From the NCBI GenBank assembly GCA_950022655.1, contig OX465584.1, forward strand, positions 64,721,722 to 64,785,721: a stretch of DNA of 64,000 nucleotides, read 5' to 3'. Source of the DNA: Alentia gelatinosa. Taxonomy: Eukaryota; Annelida; Polychaeta; Phyllodocida; Polynoidae. Positions 31,818 through 43,509 of the stretch are shown one piece after another. How positions within the stretch are numbered: the stretch's first letter is position 1; each line of letters opens with the position of its first letter. The position numbers and the translations under genes were made by a program. The notes under the pieces were generated by a model. That model made no database searches and was not told the origin of the DNA. It worked only from the letters and a program-made list of their open reading frames with translations.

Positions 31818-32338
31818 TTAAAGGCATATCCTACAATTCACAGTGGCGCCACCTGGTGATTTTGAAATAATGTCAGTTATTAGTCAAAACTGGTTTCTTG
31901 GGATTCATTCTAGTTCTACATGAGTAAATCTAACACTTTGTCAAGTTTGTCCAATCTCGGTTAGTAAAATAGATCAATTTGCATTTCCTTGATTTACATA
32001 GAAAATCCACTGAAAAATATGGTTTTCTTCAATTCTTTCAAAAACAAGGACGGTGACCTATGATTTTTAAAACATAATTAAGTTATACTATATATGTACT
32101 GTGAAAATTTGAGGAAAATGACATGGGTTTTACTACATGAAAAAATACTTTTTAGAATTTCTATATATTCTTATATAAAATTATCATCATATTGATCTAT
32201 AAATAAAAAACTAGCACGGTGACCCCTGATTTTTAAGTTAGATATGTGTACTACAACACTTAGAGATCACCATATTCAAATTTTGAGAAAATGACATGGG
32301 TTTTAATTTTCAAGCCAAATTGTCCGATATGCCTTTAA
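31818..32338 (+). mobile_element. piggyBac-like non-autonomous element, best-preserved copy
   Basis: The ends TTAAAGGCATATCCTACAAT and GTCCGATATGCCTTTAA give a clear inverted terminus next to TTAA on both sides. The 520-bp interior is AT-rich and internally repetitive: CGGTGACC and AAAATGACATGGGTTTTA each occur twice. There is no ORF. Confidence 0.7.
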
Positions 32339-32598
32339 CCCGACCAACCGTAGCTCACAGTAGACAGGGTTCGGTTGCCAAATTATCTACGACAGGCCAA
32401 TGGAACCCTGTAGGGCGGCCAAATTTCACCAGATGGCGTTGTGTATGCCTCCCCGTGCGCCACCAAGCGGTCTGCGAGAGAGTTACTCTGATATCCACCA
32501 TCCAAACCAGCAGTACCCTACCTGCCCGCTAGGTGGGGTATGTGAGCGTCATAGCAGCAAACCAGTGGCGCCGCGGTGTGGGCGGAAGGCGCATACAG

Positions 32599-32847
32599 GT
32601 GAGACAAACAATGAGAGCGGGAGGGGGTGGGAGGAGGGAGAGAGGAGGGAGGGGGTAGCTAGGCATGCTCCGCTACCTCCACCTTACCTGTTTGAGCCTG
32701 ACCCACTTTAACCACCAGGTAAACTAGGTCACCCAGCCCCCAGTGCGTGGTATGTGCGGCGAGGCGTGCGACTCCCACAGTCTCACTCCTTACACTGCCT
32801 GCTATCAGTGAAGTCACCACCACCTCCCCCCACTCTCACCCACACAG
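32599..32847 (+). other. Candidate 5' UTR intron
   Basis: CATACAG/GTGAGA is a good donor (GT at 32599). A pyrimidine-rich CTCCCCCCACTCTCACCCAC stretch followed by ACAG (ending 32847) is a good acceptor. Splicing would give a leader that ends 83 nt before the ATG. No transcript supports it. Confidence 0.3.
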
Positions 32848-32930
32848 ACGGAGACACGGTGACCCGGTAAAGTGTCCCCACGCCGACCTGGATTCTACCA
32901 CCTCCTCCTCCTCCTCCCGCCGCTCATTAG

Positions 32931-33036
32931 ATGGAGACTTCGGTCGCCGCGGCCCCACGCTCCAAGGACCTCAAAAGTCAGATCGCTAACTTCGAGGAGC
33001 TAGTCGGAAACATCCTGTCAACAGGCGAACGTGCAG
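32931..33036 (+). CDS. Putative first coding exon of an unrecognised gene
   Basis: The frame opens with an ATG right after an in-frame TAG and runs METSVAAAPRSKDLKSQIAN, then FEELVGNILSTGERA. After 35 codons and one base it meets a strong AG/GTAAGT donor at 33037. The composition (charged, amphipathic, helix-prone) looks coding and the setting is a CpG-rich islet. The family was not recognised. The next exon should begin two bases into a Gly codon and was not found with confidence, so the gene probably extends right over a very long repeat-filled intron or beyond the window. Confidence 0.6.
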
Positions 33037-33199
33037 GTAAGTGTCCGGGGAGAGGGAGACCGGGGCGGGGCGGGGCGGCCGGCGGGGGACGCGGGCCGGG
33101 AGGGCCGGCGAGCAAACCCTCAGAGACCGGCGGGGCACGGGGAGTGGCGGACGTGGAGTTATTGGGAGATGTGAGGGTGTGGACCGGGTCCTAGCCGGC

Positions 33200-33480
33200 C
33201 CCCGCCATACCTGTACTCATACCTGTATTAACGTGCTATAATCAAGCCCCACTGGCCCAGGTGTGTGTGGCCTGGGCGTGACCTACTTCTGTCCCTGATC
33301 CACAGGTGAGCCGTGCATGCTATGCGTGTTATTGAGATCGTGTGGTGGTGGTCGCACTGACAGTCACCCACACTCACTGACCAGCCTGACCGCTGTGATA
33401 AGGTATCACAGGTGTGTGTATCACAGGTAGATATGGATATCACAGCTGTCACAAGGTCAGGGACAGTGTTAAAGACCGGT
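33200..33480. other. Intronic sequence after the putative first exon
   Basis: It contains short CACAGGTGTGTGTATCACAG-type repeats near 33400-33440 and nothing that could be supported as a gene. Confidence 0.4.
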
Positions 33481-34665
33481 TAAAGCAGAATCGTATAAAT
33501 GCATCGTGAATGGAGGGAAAATTTATAAATAAAATGTGGTGTAGACTAGTGTAAAAACAGATCTTAACTGTGTTGTGACTTGAGGGAGAATTTACTTTAT
33601 AAAGTTAGGTGTAGACCGGTTTAGGCAGATTCTTATTATGAATTTCTGTATGTGCCATATATGGAGGGAGAATTTACATATAAAGTTAGGTGTATACAGG
33701 TATAGGTAGTGTATTATCATGGGTTTCTGTATGTGTCACTTATGGAGGGAGAATTTACATATAAAGTTATGTATGGAGGGGAGCTTACAGTTAGACTGGT
33801 GTAAGCAGAATCGTATTGTGAATTTATGTATGTGTCATATATGGAGGGAGAATTTACGTATTAAGTTAGGCGTGGACTGTTGTAGGCAGATTTTTATTAT
33901 GAATTTCTGTATGTGCCATGTATCTATGTTTCTTGTATGGCTGGAGAATTTAAATATAAAGTTAGGCGTAGACTGGTGAAGACAGTGTCTTATTATGGGT
34001 TTCTGTATGTGTCATATATGGATTGAACATTTACTTTATAAAGTTAGGTGTAGACTGGTGTAGGCAGATTCTTATTATTAATTTCTGTATGTGTCATTTA
34101 TGGAGGGAGAATTTACTTATAAAGTTAGGTATAGATTGGTGTAGGTAGTGTATTATCATGGGTTTCTATATGTGTCACTTATGAAGGAGGAATTTACATA
34201 TAAAGTTATGTATGGAGGGGGAGCTTACCTTATACAGTTAGACTGGTGTAAGCAGAATCGTTTTATGGATTTCTGTATGTGTCATATATGGAGGGAGAAT
34301 TACTATATAAAGTTAGGTGTAGACTGGCGTAGGTAGATTATTATTATGGGTTTCTGTATGTGCCATGTATGGAAGAAGAATTTACGTATAAAGTTAGATG
34401 TAGACTGGTGTAAACCGATTATTATTATTATTATGGGTTTCTGTATGTGCCATATATGGAGGGGGAATTCATTTTATAAAGTTAGGTGTAGATTGTTGTA
34501 GGCAATGGCTTATTATGGGTTTCTGTATGTGCCATGTATTGAGGTAGAATTCACATATAAACTTAGGCATAGACTAGTGTGAGCAGAATCCTATTATTGA
34601 TTTCTGTGTGTGTCATATATGGAGGGAGAATTAACATATAAAATTAGGTGTAGACAAGGTAAAGT
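33480..34665. repeat. Degenerate minisatellite of about 81 bp
   Basis: About 14 diverged units of AAGTTAGGTGTAGACTGGTG, TTATTATGAATTTCTGTATG and ATATATGGAGGGAGAATTTA. Unit length varies because blocks of 10-30 bp are lost, indicating an old array. Confidence 0.88.
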
Positions 34666-35164
34666 ATTCAACCCTGATCTCCATTCAGGGGTGAACAGCT
34701 GTCCTATGTTATTAGGCGAGGCACTGTGCAGTTAGGGAACCAGCGAGGAAAACTGAACAAAATGGCTGGATTTGAGAACCAGCCAAGATCCACTGGAAAA
34801 CTACATCTAATACATAATTATAAAGTAAGAGACAGCTATTTTGAAGGTTGGCAGTGACAAATGAGTACATATTTATCGATTCAATTTTGTTTTCATACAT
34901 GTCAGAGTGCGGCCAGTGAGAAATGACGATCTGGTGGAGGGCTCAATGGCAGAGGAACCCGGCCCTGTACAGGGCCGGGCACACTGGCTAGGTGTAGATG
35001 GAGGGAGAATTTATGTATTTAGGTGATAAACTGAATCTTAACCTAGTACAAACGTCCACAGGCATAACGTTAGGAACTCATACCCAACAGGCTTACAAGT
35101 ACGGTAACCACAATGTAGATGCCATATAGTAAATTGTATATATGTTGTATATACTTATATACTT

Positions 35165-35455
35165 TTATCTGGCCCCTTTTTACCCCATAGGCCTAATTTT
35201 GCGAACTCGTATCCAATGCCATGGAGTATTTAGAAAAAAATACTCGATGGGGGATTTTGTCATAAAGGTTCGCCCATTAGTCAAAGTGAAGGGTGAGATA
35301 AATTCAGAAACCTATTTAGGTTTAGAGTCAGAGCTTGATCCCATCTCATTTGAATCTCTACGTAATTCACGTGGCTTCGCCTTGTGAATTACTATGTGAT
35401 TCAAACTTAATGGGATACGAGCTCTGGCGCTAAACTTTCATACGTTTCATCTAAT
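35165..35455. mobile_element. Bipartite tail-head element, TTATCTCACCCC type
   Basis: The tail (about 35168-35302) has a decayed left end, CCCCATAGGCCTAATTTTGC and GGGTGAGATAAA. The head (35303-35455) pairs GAAACCTATTTAGGTTTAGA with CTAAACTTTCATACGTTTC around GTGGCTTCGCCTTGTG. Confidence 0.75.
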
Positions 35456-35547
35456 ATATGATAGCTACTATGTTAATGCCATGTAGTATAGTGTATATGT
35501 ATATACTATACTGTAAAATTACATATGGTGACTTCTATGTAAATACC

Positions 35548-35560
35548 ATGTAATATATAT

Positions 35561-35640
<80 letters not shown>
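35548..35640. repeat. (AT)n microsatellite
   Basis: About 90 bp of almost pure TA dinucleotide, with two AAATAT interruptions. Confidence 0.97.
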
Positions 35641-35648
<8 letters not shown>

Positions 35649-35775
35649 CGCATATATATTATATACACTCCTGTACTGATATATAATAATTACTATGTAA
35701 ATTCCATGTAGAACACGTCAGTTTGTTTGGTGAAGCCACTCTTCCCAGGGACTCAGTCACTGCGATAAATACACA

Positions 35776-35892
35776 CCCCCTCCCCTCCCCTCCGCCCCTC
35801 CCCTCCGCCCCTCTCCCCTCCCCTCCCCTCCCCTCCCCTCCCCTCCCCTCCCCTCCCCTCCCCTCCCCTCCCCTCCCCTCCCCTCCCCTCAC
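35776..35892. repeat. (CCCCT)n pentanucleotide repeat
   Basis: About 23 copies of CCCCT with a few CCGCCCCT variants at the left. It is strand-asymmetric (pyrimidine plus strand) and could adopt triplex or quadruplex forms. Confidence 0.97.
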
Positions 35893-36164
35893 CCTGCACC
35901 AACACTTAACTGTTAAAATTCGGCAGAGAGCGTGACCGTTTAAAGCATTCCCCCGCGTTACAATACATAATTCTGGGGTAGAATAACGAGTCTAGAGAAC
36001 TCTGCTCGTTGGGTATGAGTAGACTGGCTTCAGTCCCAGTCACCTACCCCACCCCTCTTCGCCTTGATTCCTGGGCCACTCAGGGAAAGGGGACATATTA
36101 GAATGCATTTCATCCTAATTTAGTGTTATTATTTGTTGAATTTTTCATAATGAAAAAGAGAGAG

Positions 36165-36538
36165 CAAGTCTAGGGTAGAAGATTTATATAGAACTGCATC
36201 GAGAATCGTATAAATAGGCAATACTCCACGAGTATGGATGTACCGGAATCGTCATCGAGTCGAGGCCGAGTGACGATTATGGCACATCCAAACGAGTGAA
36301 ATATTGTCTATTTTACGATTCGAGTGCAGTTCTGGATTTATCTCACCCCTTTCTATGATATTTGATAGCATCAGAGTATCAGAATAGTTCGGATATACCT
36401 AGCAAACACATTTGACGTCATCTCACATTCAATACGCCACGGCCGTGGCGTAGTATTATCACTTTACGGGGGTGATCGTTGAGTATTTTTTCCTAATGTT
36501 ATTTCTATGGCTAAACTTGTACCAGGGGTGAGATAACC
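36165..36538. mobile_element. Bipartite head-tail element, TTATCTCACCCC type
   Basis: The head (about 36185-36340) pairs AGAACTGCATCGAGAATCGT with ACGATTCGAGTGCAGTTCTG and has a tip containing CATCGAGTCGAGGCCGAGTG. The tail (36338-36538) runs from TTATCTCACCCC to CCAGGGGTGAGATAA. Confidence 0.85.
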
Positions 36539-36751
36539 CTACATGATCCACACACAGGCAATAATAAAGGTGCATTATATAAATCACATGGTAATACCGT
36601 TGGCATATTTGAGTTGTAAGTCTGAGTTGGGTTAACTTCAAAGCTAGGCGGAATAAGGAAAAGAGTAACGTATTTAGAAGCATGTTAGTGACACCTCACT
36701 ACATGCAGTCCCTGTATCGGTGTCAGGATGCGGGGGTCGGGGGTCCTCGGC

Positions 36752-36834
36752 GGGGGGGGGGGGGGGGGGGGGGTGCGGGTGGTGGCTTCATTTTAAACGT
36801 ACAGTGTGAGGTGTGTGTGTGTGTGTGTGATAGC
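36752..36834. repeat. G22 homopolymer followed by (GT)n
   Basis: An uninterrupted run of 22 G (36752-36773) is followed by a GTGTGTG tract near 36815-36830. Upstream are GGGGGTCGGGGGTCC runs. Length may be unreliable in assemblies. Confidence 0.9.
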
Positions 36835-36874
36835 GGTGAGGTATGACAGCTCACCTGTATTTCTGTCTCTGTGT

Positions 36875-37330
36875 ACGGGGCCCTCCCAACCCCCGTGTAC
36901 CTGAGAGTGTATACGGGGATCCCCCAAACCCCTGTTTACCTGTGTGCCTATACGGGGGATCCCCCAAACCCCCGTGTACCTGAGTGTCTATGCGAGGATC
37001 CCCCAAACCCCTGTTTACCTGAGTGTCTATACGGGGATCCCCCAAACCCCCGTGTACCTGAGTGTCTATACGGGGACCCCCCAAACCCCTGTTTACCTGT
37101 GTGAGTATACGGGGACCCCCATCCCCACAAAAAAAAGATGAATAAATAAATAAAAACTAAATTTGAATTTTAGAAAAAGCAACCCCGTGCATCTGTGAGG
37201 ATGTGTATTGGGGACCCCCACCCCCAAAAATAAATAAATAAATAGATAACTAAAAATAGAATCAAATTTAAAAAACAAAACAAAAAAAACAACCGTGCAC
37301 CTGTGTGTATGTGTATGGAAGTCCCCGCCC
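36875..37330. repeat. 39-40 bp minisatellite with longer degenerate units
   Basis: Six units of TATACGGGGATCCCCCAAAC plus CCCCGTGTACCTGAGTGTC. To the right, two longer units (about 37090 and 37205) each add an A-rich AAATAAATAAATA block before the next CACCTGTGTG. Confidence 0.9.
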
Positions 37331-37439
37331 CGACCCCCCGTGTACCTGTGTGTGTATATGGGGGACACCCCCCTACCCCCCCCCCACCCCCCATCCCCTC
37401 CCCTCGGCCGTCGCGTGCCGTGCATTCCACACGGGGGAG

Positions 37440-38095
37440 GGGGGGGGGTGTCAGAACCTCTTTACATGGGATTCAATACTATTCCCGCGATAGCATTCAT
37501 CTTTTATTGCTTTATAAGGAAGTTACCTTTCTGATAACGGGTAGCAGTTTAAGGAGAAATAATTATTATAATTATAACGGGACGGCTGAATACCACTCTG
37601 ATGAATAAATGATGGCTTTTATACCACGGAGGAATATCGTTAGCAGTGTTTTAGTTTTTTGAGAGAGATTTTGAAGACGTGGCTATAACATCTCTATCAC
37701 AAGCCGATGAAAATTAATTATTAAAAAAAATTGAAAGATTTTACGGTGGTCTCATGGTGGTATTATAGGTAGAAATTATGGCTTGTAAAGAAATTAAATC
37801 AAGACCAACATTTACATTGGTAAACTGACTGCGTGTTCAATCTGTGAATTATTATAACTCACAGATCGGTAAATACTTGCCCCAATGGTGTCCGGCGAAA
37901 AAGGCACTGTTGACATATAGAATGACATGACCATGCTATACAAGCTACAAAACGAGAATTAGAATCATCGTGGTTTGTTCTGTAGTTAATGTTCACTTAA
38001 TTTGGCCTAACAACTAGTGTTCTATTCGTTCCATACAGAACAAAGTTTTTTATTTTCCTGTATTTTTACGTTATATGACGAAACGGTGCGTGCTT
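37440..38095. other. Spacer with no recognised feature
   Basis: This is mostly AT-rich unique sequence. No splice-bounded ORF was found on either strand. Confidence 0.4.
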
Positions 38096-38097
38096 AG

Positions 38098-38620
38098 AGT
38101 ATATACAATATGGGCATATAGTAAATTGTAACATACATATACATGTTTATCTCTCTCTCTATTAACTATATACCCGTGCCGTATTTACTGTAAATATGTA
38201 CCGTTTAGACATATAACGTAAAAATACTGTACGGACCACTGGTCCGTACACTAAAATACGGACCACCTTGCCGTACACATTTATTAGATATAGGTTGTTA
38301 AGACAAACGAAATTAATGATTTGTTTTTAATTTCGGGTATGGTAAATATATAACGTCCAACCATGCTTGTACAAGTCACAGAACTCGATGACAATTTACG
38401 GTGTGTACGGAACTCCGCGTAAATGCCTCGTTCCGTACAAACCGTAAATTGTCATCTCATTCTGTGACTTGTAAAGCATGCTTAGGACGTTCTATATAAA
38501 TATACAATATATAGTAAATTGTAACACACATATACATGTATATATCTCTCTCTATATATATACAATATATAGTAAATTGTAACACACATGTACATGTATA
38601 TCTATATATAGATGTGTTAA
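38098..38620. repeat. Palindrome (38349-38497) bracketed by direct repeats
   Basis: The palindrome pairs CTTGTACAAGTCACAGAACT with the inverse near 38460 and has the tip GGAACTCCGCGTAAATGCCTCGTTCC. It resembles a 'head' without a 'tail'. Copies of ATATAGTAAATTGTAACAYA CATATACATG lie at 38115, 38510 and 38565, flanking it. A smaller GTACGGACC palindrome lies at 38230-38275. Confidence 0.7.
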
Positions 38621-38771
38621 CGGCACAGACAGCAGGAGTCGTGACCTTGTCGTGACCTTGTTGACCTACTGAACAAGTCCCTAGTCTGTGCCTACTCTCG
38701 TGTACACTGAGTGGACTCAGTCAGATGGGGGAGGGGGAGGTGTGACACTCGATCTCGTCCTCTGTCTGGGC

Positions 38772-39003
38772 TTTTCTGAAATCATGTCTGGTCACACTCT
38801 CCTAGCAGAGATCCTGCACTCTGAGATCATGTCTGGTCACACTCTCCTAGCAGAGATCCTGCACTCTGAGATCATGTCTGGTCACACTCTCCCAGCAGAG
38901 ATCCTGCACTCTTAAATCATGGATGGTCACACTCTCCTAGCAGAGATCCTGCACTCTGAAATCATGTCTGGTCACACTCTCCCAGCAGAGATCCTGCACT
39001 CTA
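38772..39003. repeat. 45-bp minisatellite, five units
   Basis: GAAATCATGTCTGGTCACAC and CCTAGCAGAGATCCTGCACT repeat in frame, so the plus strand shows a spurious 15-residue peptide repeat (SEIMSGHTLLAEILH). Confidence 0.93.
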
Positions 39004-39014
39004 CTTCCTGTGGC

Positions 39015-39730
39015 CACTTATAAATCTGTCCTAACCTGCCTATTTGAGACAAAATCTGACCCATATGGCAGTTTTTAGAATATATATCCTAAATTCTTAG
39101 CGCTTTGGGGAATATTTTGTGGTCTTGTAAATAGAGATGCTCATATTTATATAGTAAATGATATACACTCATTTCTGTTATTTGTTTGTCAAATCAGACA
39201 TAATCATAGGGATTACTTTCTTCAGTGGAAAACACCTCATGTGTTGCAAGGTTTTATTTGCCAACATGTCACATGTGCTCACTTGAAGGGGCAGTTTAGT
39301 CAAAATTGGAATCACATTTTATATTGGGTTAAAGCTGAAAAATATACAGCTTGATTGTCTGTGAAGCTCATTTAACAAGTACTATATTTCCCAACTCATA
39401 ATATATGAGTTGTTTGAGTTTCATAACTTTTGACAGTTGCCATATTTTGAATACGAAATGTTGGCTGGTTCCCCCTGTGGTTAGTGGGAAGGTACCCAAC
39501 ATATGTTGTCACAGGTTGAGGCTAGTGCCACAAAGGATGTGCTGGGAGAGTAGTCTGGTCAGTACCCAGGGGTGGTTAGACTTAGACTGGTACCCTGTCC
39601 CAATGAAATATGGGTCTGGTAATGCCTATCTACATAATACTAGCGTGTGACTTTCACTAGTTCCCAGCTTATTTGTAGTGGCAAGGATAACCAGCACAAC
39701 CTCTCTCCCTCATGAGATTCCCCACATAAC
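39015..39730 (+). repeat. Dispersed repeat of about 700 bp, copy 2
   Basis: It matches 100-790 in order and orientation. The right end (about 39650-39730) also matches 30430-30570 in inverse: AGCACAACCTCTCTCCCTCA against TGAGGGAGAGAGGTTGTGCT. The family is therefore present in at least three places. Confidence 0.7.
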
Positions 39731-39759
39731 TTACTAATACAAAATAAAGTAATATAGAT

Positions 39760-40840
39760 AATTACCCGAGGTACTTACCTAGCACTGAAGGGGAATTGAT
39801 GTTCCTACGAGCCTAGGACACTATAATGGTGCCCTAGGATAACAGGGAAGAGGAACTCAAAAGATGAAAAATAACTTATCAGAATGTTTCTTTAAAAGAT
39901 ATAACAGATTTCGCAACGCCCTCTAGTGTGTAAAACAGCACAAACATGGAGAAATTATTTTTCATATAATTTTTTCCGTTCCGATGGAGGATTAATTTCG
40001 TGGTTGGGGAAAAAAGTTCTCTCTATTCCGTGGTCGCAAGTGGTGGGAGACGGTTTTGGATTTTGATACGCCTCGTTATATCACACAAACATGGAGGAAT
40101 TACCCACAGTGCACCAAAACATGGCTGACGTTGCCTGGCCTATGATGTGAGTGAGCACATAGGCCAGGCTTCCCGGTTAGGTCAGACTATGTCAGTGAAA
40201 AAGAGACCAAACAACAAACTGTCCCTGTAGCTGATATCATGTCCGGACATTACTTATTTTTCCTCCGGACATTCCTCACGAAGTGTTTACAAAACGTTAC
40301 TCTGTCACCTTTATTCATGAGTTTCCGACGTAACCTAATTAATATTCCAGTCTTGAAGGCATGTTCCAAACAAACATCGGAATGTTCAGCTATAATCATG
40401 GCATTTTAATACAGTAACGGATTTAACAAGACGTGGCCAAGGCACCTCTTTGGCAAAAAAAACAACCAAACAACAAAAATCAGTAACGGAACGTATGCTT
40501 TGGATAAATAATGTAATTCTGGGGGGTGTTTTGAATATAGCAGGAAAGTGACAGGTTTTGATTAAAAATAGCTCGTATCTATTTGTTAATCATCTTGCAC
40601 GGTGCTTTCCCTCTTTTGATTTAATTACTAGATGAGAAATCCCCCGATAACGTCATCCCCGTTAGGCCATCCAAAAATAAAACTTGTTTCTCATCACCGA
40701 GCCATGAAAAATATGATGAGGTTTTTTCTTTGCTGGATCAAAGATAGCTTTAGAAGTGTCATAAAATGGGATTGGCAATAGGTGACAGCACAGAACTATT
40801 GGTTGTGTAGGCAGTATGAAGAGAGATATGAATACCACGG
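39760..40840. other. Gene-free spacer
   Basis: No ORF with splice context was found. A CCTAGGACACTATAATGGTG palindromic scrap near 39810 and A-rich tracts near 40460 are the only notable items. Confidence 0.4.
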
Positions 40841-40847
40841 TTTGGGG

Positions 40848-41005
40848 AATAGAGGGAAACTATGTTCCGGTGAGCAAAAGTTCAAAGTTACGAGGTAAGA
40901 CTCGGAAAATTTCTGCCCAAGGCCTTGGCCGCGGGCAGTAATTTTTCCGAGCCTTACCGAGTAATTTTGACTTTTGATTACCGGTACTTGGTTTCCCTAT
41001 TCCAA
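40848..41005. mobile_element. Foldback element (head only)
   Basis: GGAATAGAGGGAAACTATGT pairs with ACTTGGTTTCCCTATTCC, and GTAAGACTCGGAAAATTTCT pairs with AATTTTTCCGAGCCTTAC. The tip is CCCAAGGCCTTGGCCGCGGG. No TTATC-type tail adjoins it. Confidence 0.75.
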
Positions 41006-41939
41006 TATACCTTTAAATATCGTTAAAAATGATAATTTCTTTTCCTGCAATAGCCCCAGAAAAATGGCCACCCTTATTGAGTAACTGCAATAGCTAAGTT
41101 TTCGTCCCGCTGCTCTTTATGTCACGTGATCAGACCGGGACGAAAACGTCAGCCCGGGACGAAAACGTCAGCCTCGCTACATAACTTATAATTACTGCAC
41201 CCCCAGCAGTGGTAAGTTATTATAGAGTGTTCGGAAATAGGTATATAGGAATACCTAGATACACATAATACCACATTGAATGCATCCCTGACATCAGGAG
41301 CTTTAATTTGATACCAAATACACATACCTTTCATAATTTCTATCTAGGTCCATCTTTGAAAAAAATGAATAAAATATTCCAAAAACATTTTTGCTGATGC
41401 GCGCGGTGATGAGAAACAATTTTTTTAGTGGCATTATGTCCCGCGCTAGACTGAAGGTATTTCCCAGTTTAGTGTCAGCCGTACCTGCTCAGAGAATTAA
41501 TGAAGCAGCGATCTAACTCCATTAGTCTCCACAAGGCGTTTTCAGAGTGGCACAAAGTTTGTTGTTGTAACTTCTGTGGAACTCTGAAAGCCCTTAATTG
41601 CCACTGGAATCGCCAACAGTGCAAACAAAATCTACCCCCTCCCCTCCTCTTAACCCCTTTCCCACCCCCTCCCACCCCCTCCCACCCCTCGCCACCCGCA
41701 ACACACATTTCCGAATACCGCACATTTTTGTCGTTGACCTTGTGGCCCATCGGACATACTCGACATCAATCGTCCTGGACTTTCTGTTTTTGTTGTTATT
41801 GTTTTTTTTGTGTTGTTATTACACGCTTTATGTATCATCCTTTATATCCGCTGCTCGGAGTTAACTGCAGAGTATTTTGTATATGTTTCCAACTGAGATT
41901 TGATTATGAAACACAATAATGTGCAATCGATATTTCTAT

Positions 41940-42035
41940 ATATAATTTCTATAAGACACCGAAATTTATTCCCGATTCATCCCGACCATCGGCTCGGTGA
42001 GAGTCGGGAATACAATTTCTGTGTCTTAAGACATC
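41940..42035. mobile_element. Short foldback element
   Basis: AAGACACCGAAATTTATTCC pairs with GGGAATACAATTTCTGTGTC around CCGACCATCGGCTCGGTGAG. It has the same design as other heads but shorter arms. Confidence 0.65.
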
Positions 42036-42439
42036 GACATACGCACTATTCCCGATCACACTTCCCTCTTTTATAACCTCGTAAATGACCCGGGATACGA
42101 TCAAAGAGAGCCGCCGGGAGCCGAGCCGGGGTGAGCCACGAGCCGCTGGTGTGGAATCATAGAAATTAATTCAAAGTTTAATAACTTCGGAAGGAATTCG
42201 CCTGAATTAGCTTAAGGAATTCGCCTGCCGATGTAGCCTTCATATTTCAGCCTGTAAAATATACATTAGATAAAAGCGTAAATCAGTATGCGATATGGGA
42301 TTCCAATTTAGCTGTGTGAAGGTGATACACTTAACAGGGTTGAAAACAGTACATATTCCATTCTGTGTAAAGTTGGTCCGCCTAATGGGGTAATCCAGTA
42401 TACTGGAAAATTTGAAAAATGGGAACTTAACCGCAAACA

Positions 42440-42785
42440 CTTATTATTACATACTTATGGCCGAACGTCTATGAAATACTACCCGCTGCTTGGGGTGTAG
42501 TATAGATAATGTTCGGGCGCACTGCGCCCGTAGTGAATATTCGGGCGCACTGTGACCATCGGGTCAATTGGTAGATATCATAAGTATTTAAAATGGCGTT
42601 ATTTTGGTATTTAGGTATGTAATAATAAGAAAACGTAGTGACTGAGCCCGTAGGGATGCCATTCTCGGCCTTTTTATGCCATAACTATGTCCCTCCGCCT
42701 GCGGCGTCGGGACGTATTTATGGCAAAAAAGACCTCGAACGGCCATCCCTTCGGGCTCAGTAACCACGTTTTCTCTTATTACCAA
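42440..42785. mobile_element. Bipartite tail-head element, TATTACTATATACC type, copy 2
   Basis: The tail (about 42440-42632) has the inverted ends TTATTATTACATAC and GTATGTAATAATAAG. The head (42633-42785) pairs ACGTAGTGACTGAGCCCGTA with CGGGCTCAGTAACCACGTTT around CGCCTGCGGCGTCGGG. It is the reverse orientation of 1484-1818. Confidence 0.82.
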
Positions 42786-43500
42786 ATCTGTCAGCTAATT
42801 ATATGCTCTAATTTCTTAATCACATACATTCCATATATTCACATCACCACGCTGAATGCCAACATATTTGTTCTCAAGCAAAATAGATTAATATCCTTTG
42901 ATAGTGACCATAAACTACTATTGAGGGCATAAATCCATTCGTTTCAAGGTAATTTGCCTCAGAAAAAAACAAAACAAAGTACAAAGTACAAAGTATGGGG
43001 GCAGCCTACTGACCCCCCCCCCCCCCCCACTCCCCACCTACCCTTGTGTAGGCCCCATCAATAATACAGACTAATCCCTGAGCTCGGAGATTTGTTTGAG
43101 CCCGTACATACCACGACCCTAGACTTGCTCAAGTCTTTGATTATGCGCATTCATTAAATGATTAAACATAATCAGAATAAAGTTCATTATAGTACATGTA
43201 TATGTATCCTTCTCTGACTGGCCCATGAACCAAAGACTTGTCCACTATGAACGAAATCTCCTGTTTATGGCCCCAAACTGCTCCAAGTAACCCAACACCC
43301 CTCTACCCCACCCGCCTGTGTTGTCATAGCAATAAATTCCGCCTGCTCCGGACTGTGACCCGATTGAGATCAAAATGATAGGGTATCAGTCTTCCAGCAG
43401 ATATTCTGACCAATAGCCAAGATATCTGTATGGAGAGTGTCAGCAATACTGGAGCTAAACAGCGCCAGAAATCCAACACCATTACTGATTGTACCAGTTC
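42785..43500. other. Spacer with a C18-class homopolymer
   Basis: A C run lies near 43012-43028. Otherwise it is unique sequence with no supported gene. Confidence 0.4.
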
Positions 43501-43509
43501 CTGTATCCC

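Larger units (their letters stand above)
32560..33200 (+). promoter_or_regulatory. GC- and CpG-rich promoter-like island
   Basis: This stretch stands out from its AT-rich surroundings with many CpGs, GGCGCCGCGG (about 32570) and GGGGCGGGGCGGGGC (about 33062). It contains the first coding exon at 32931. The G-rich run just after the donor could form quadruplexes. Together they suggest a start region of a rightward gene. Confidence 0.55.

Noticed and set aside
41500..41919. 139-codon plus-strand ORF with a proline-rich stretch
   Set aside because: It spans a CCCCTCCCACC simple repeat; the flanking composition is not coding-like and the minus strand is equally open.
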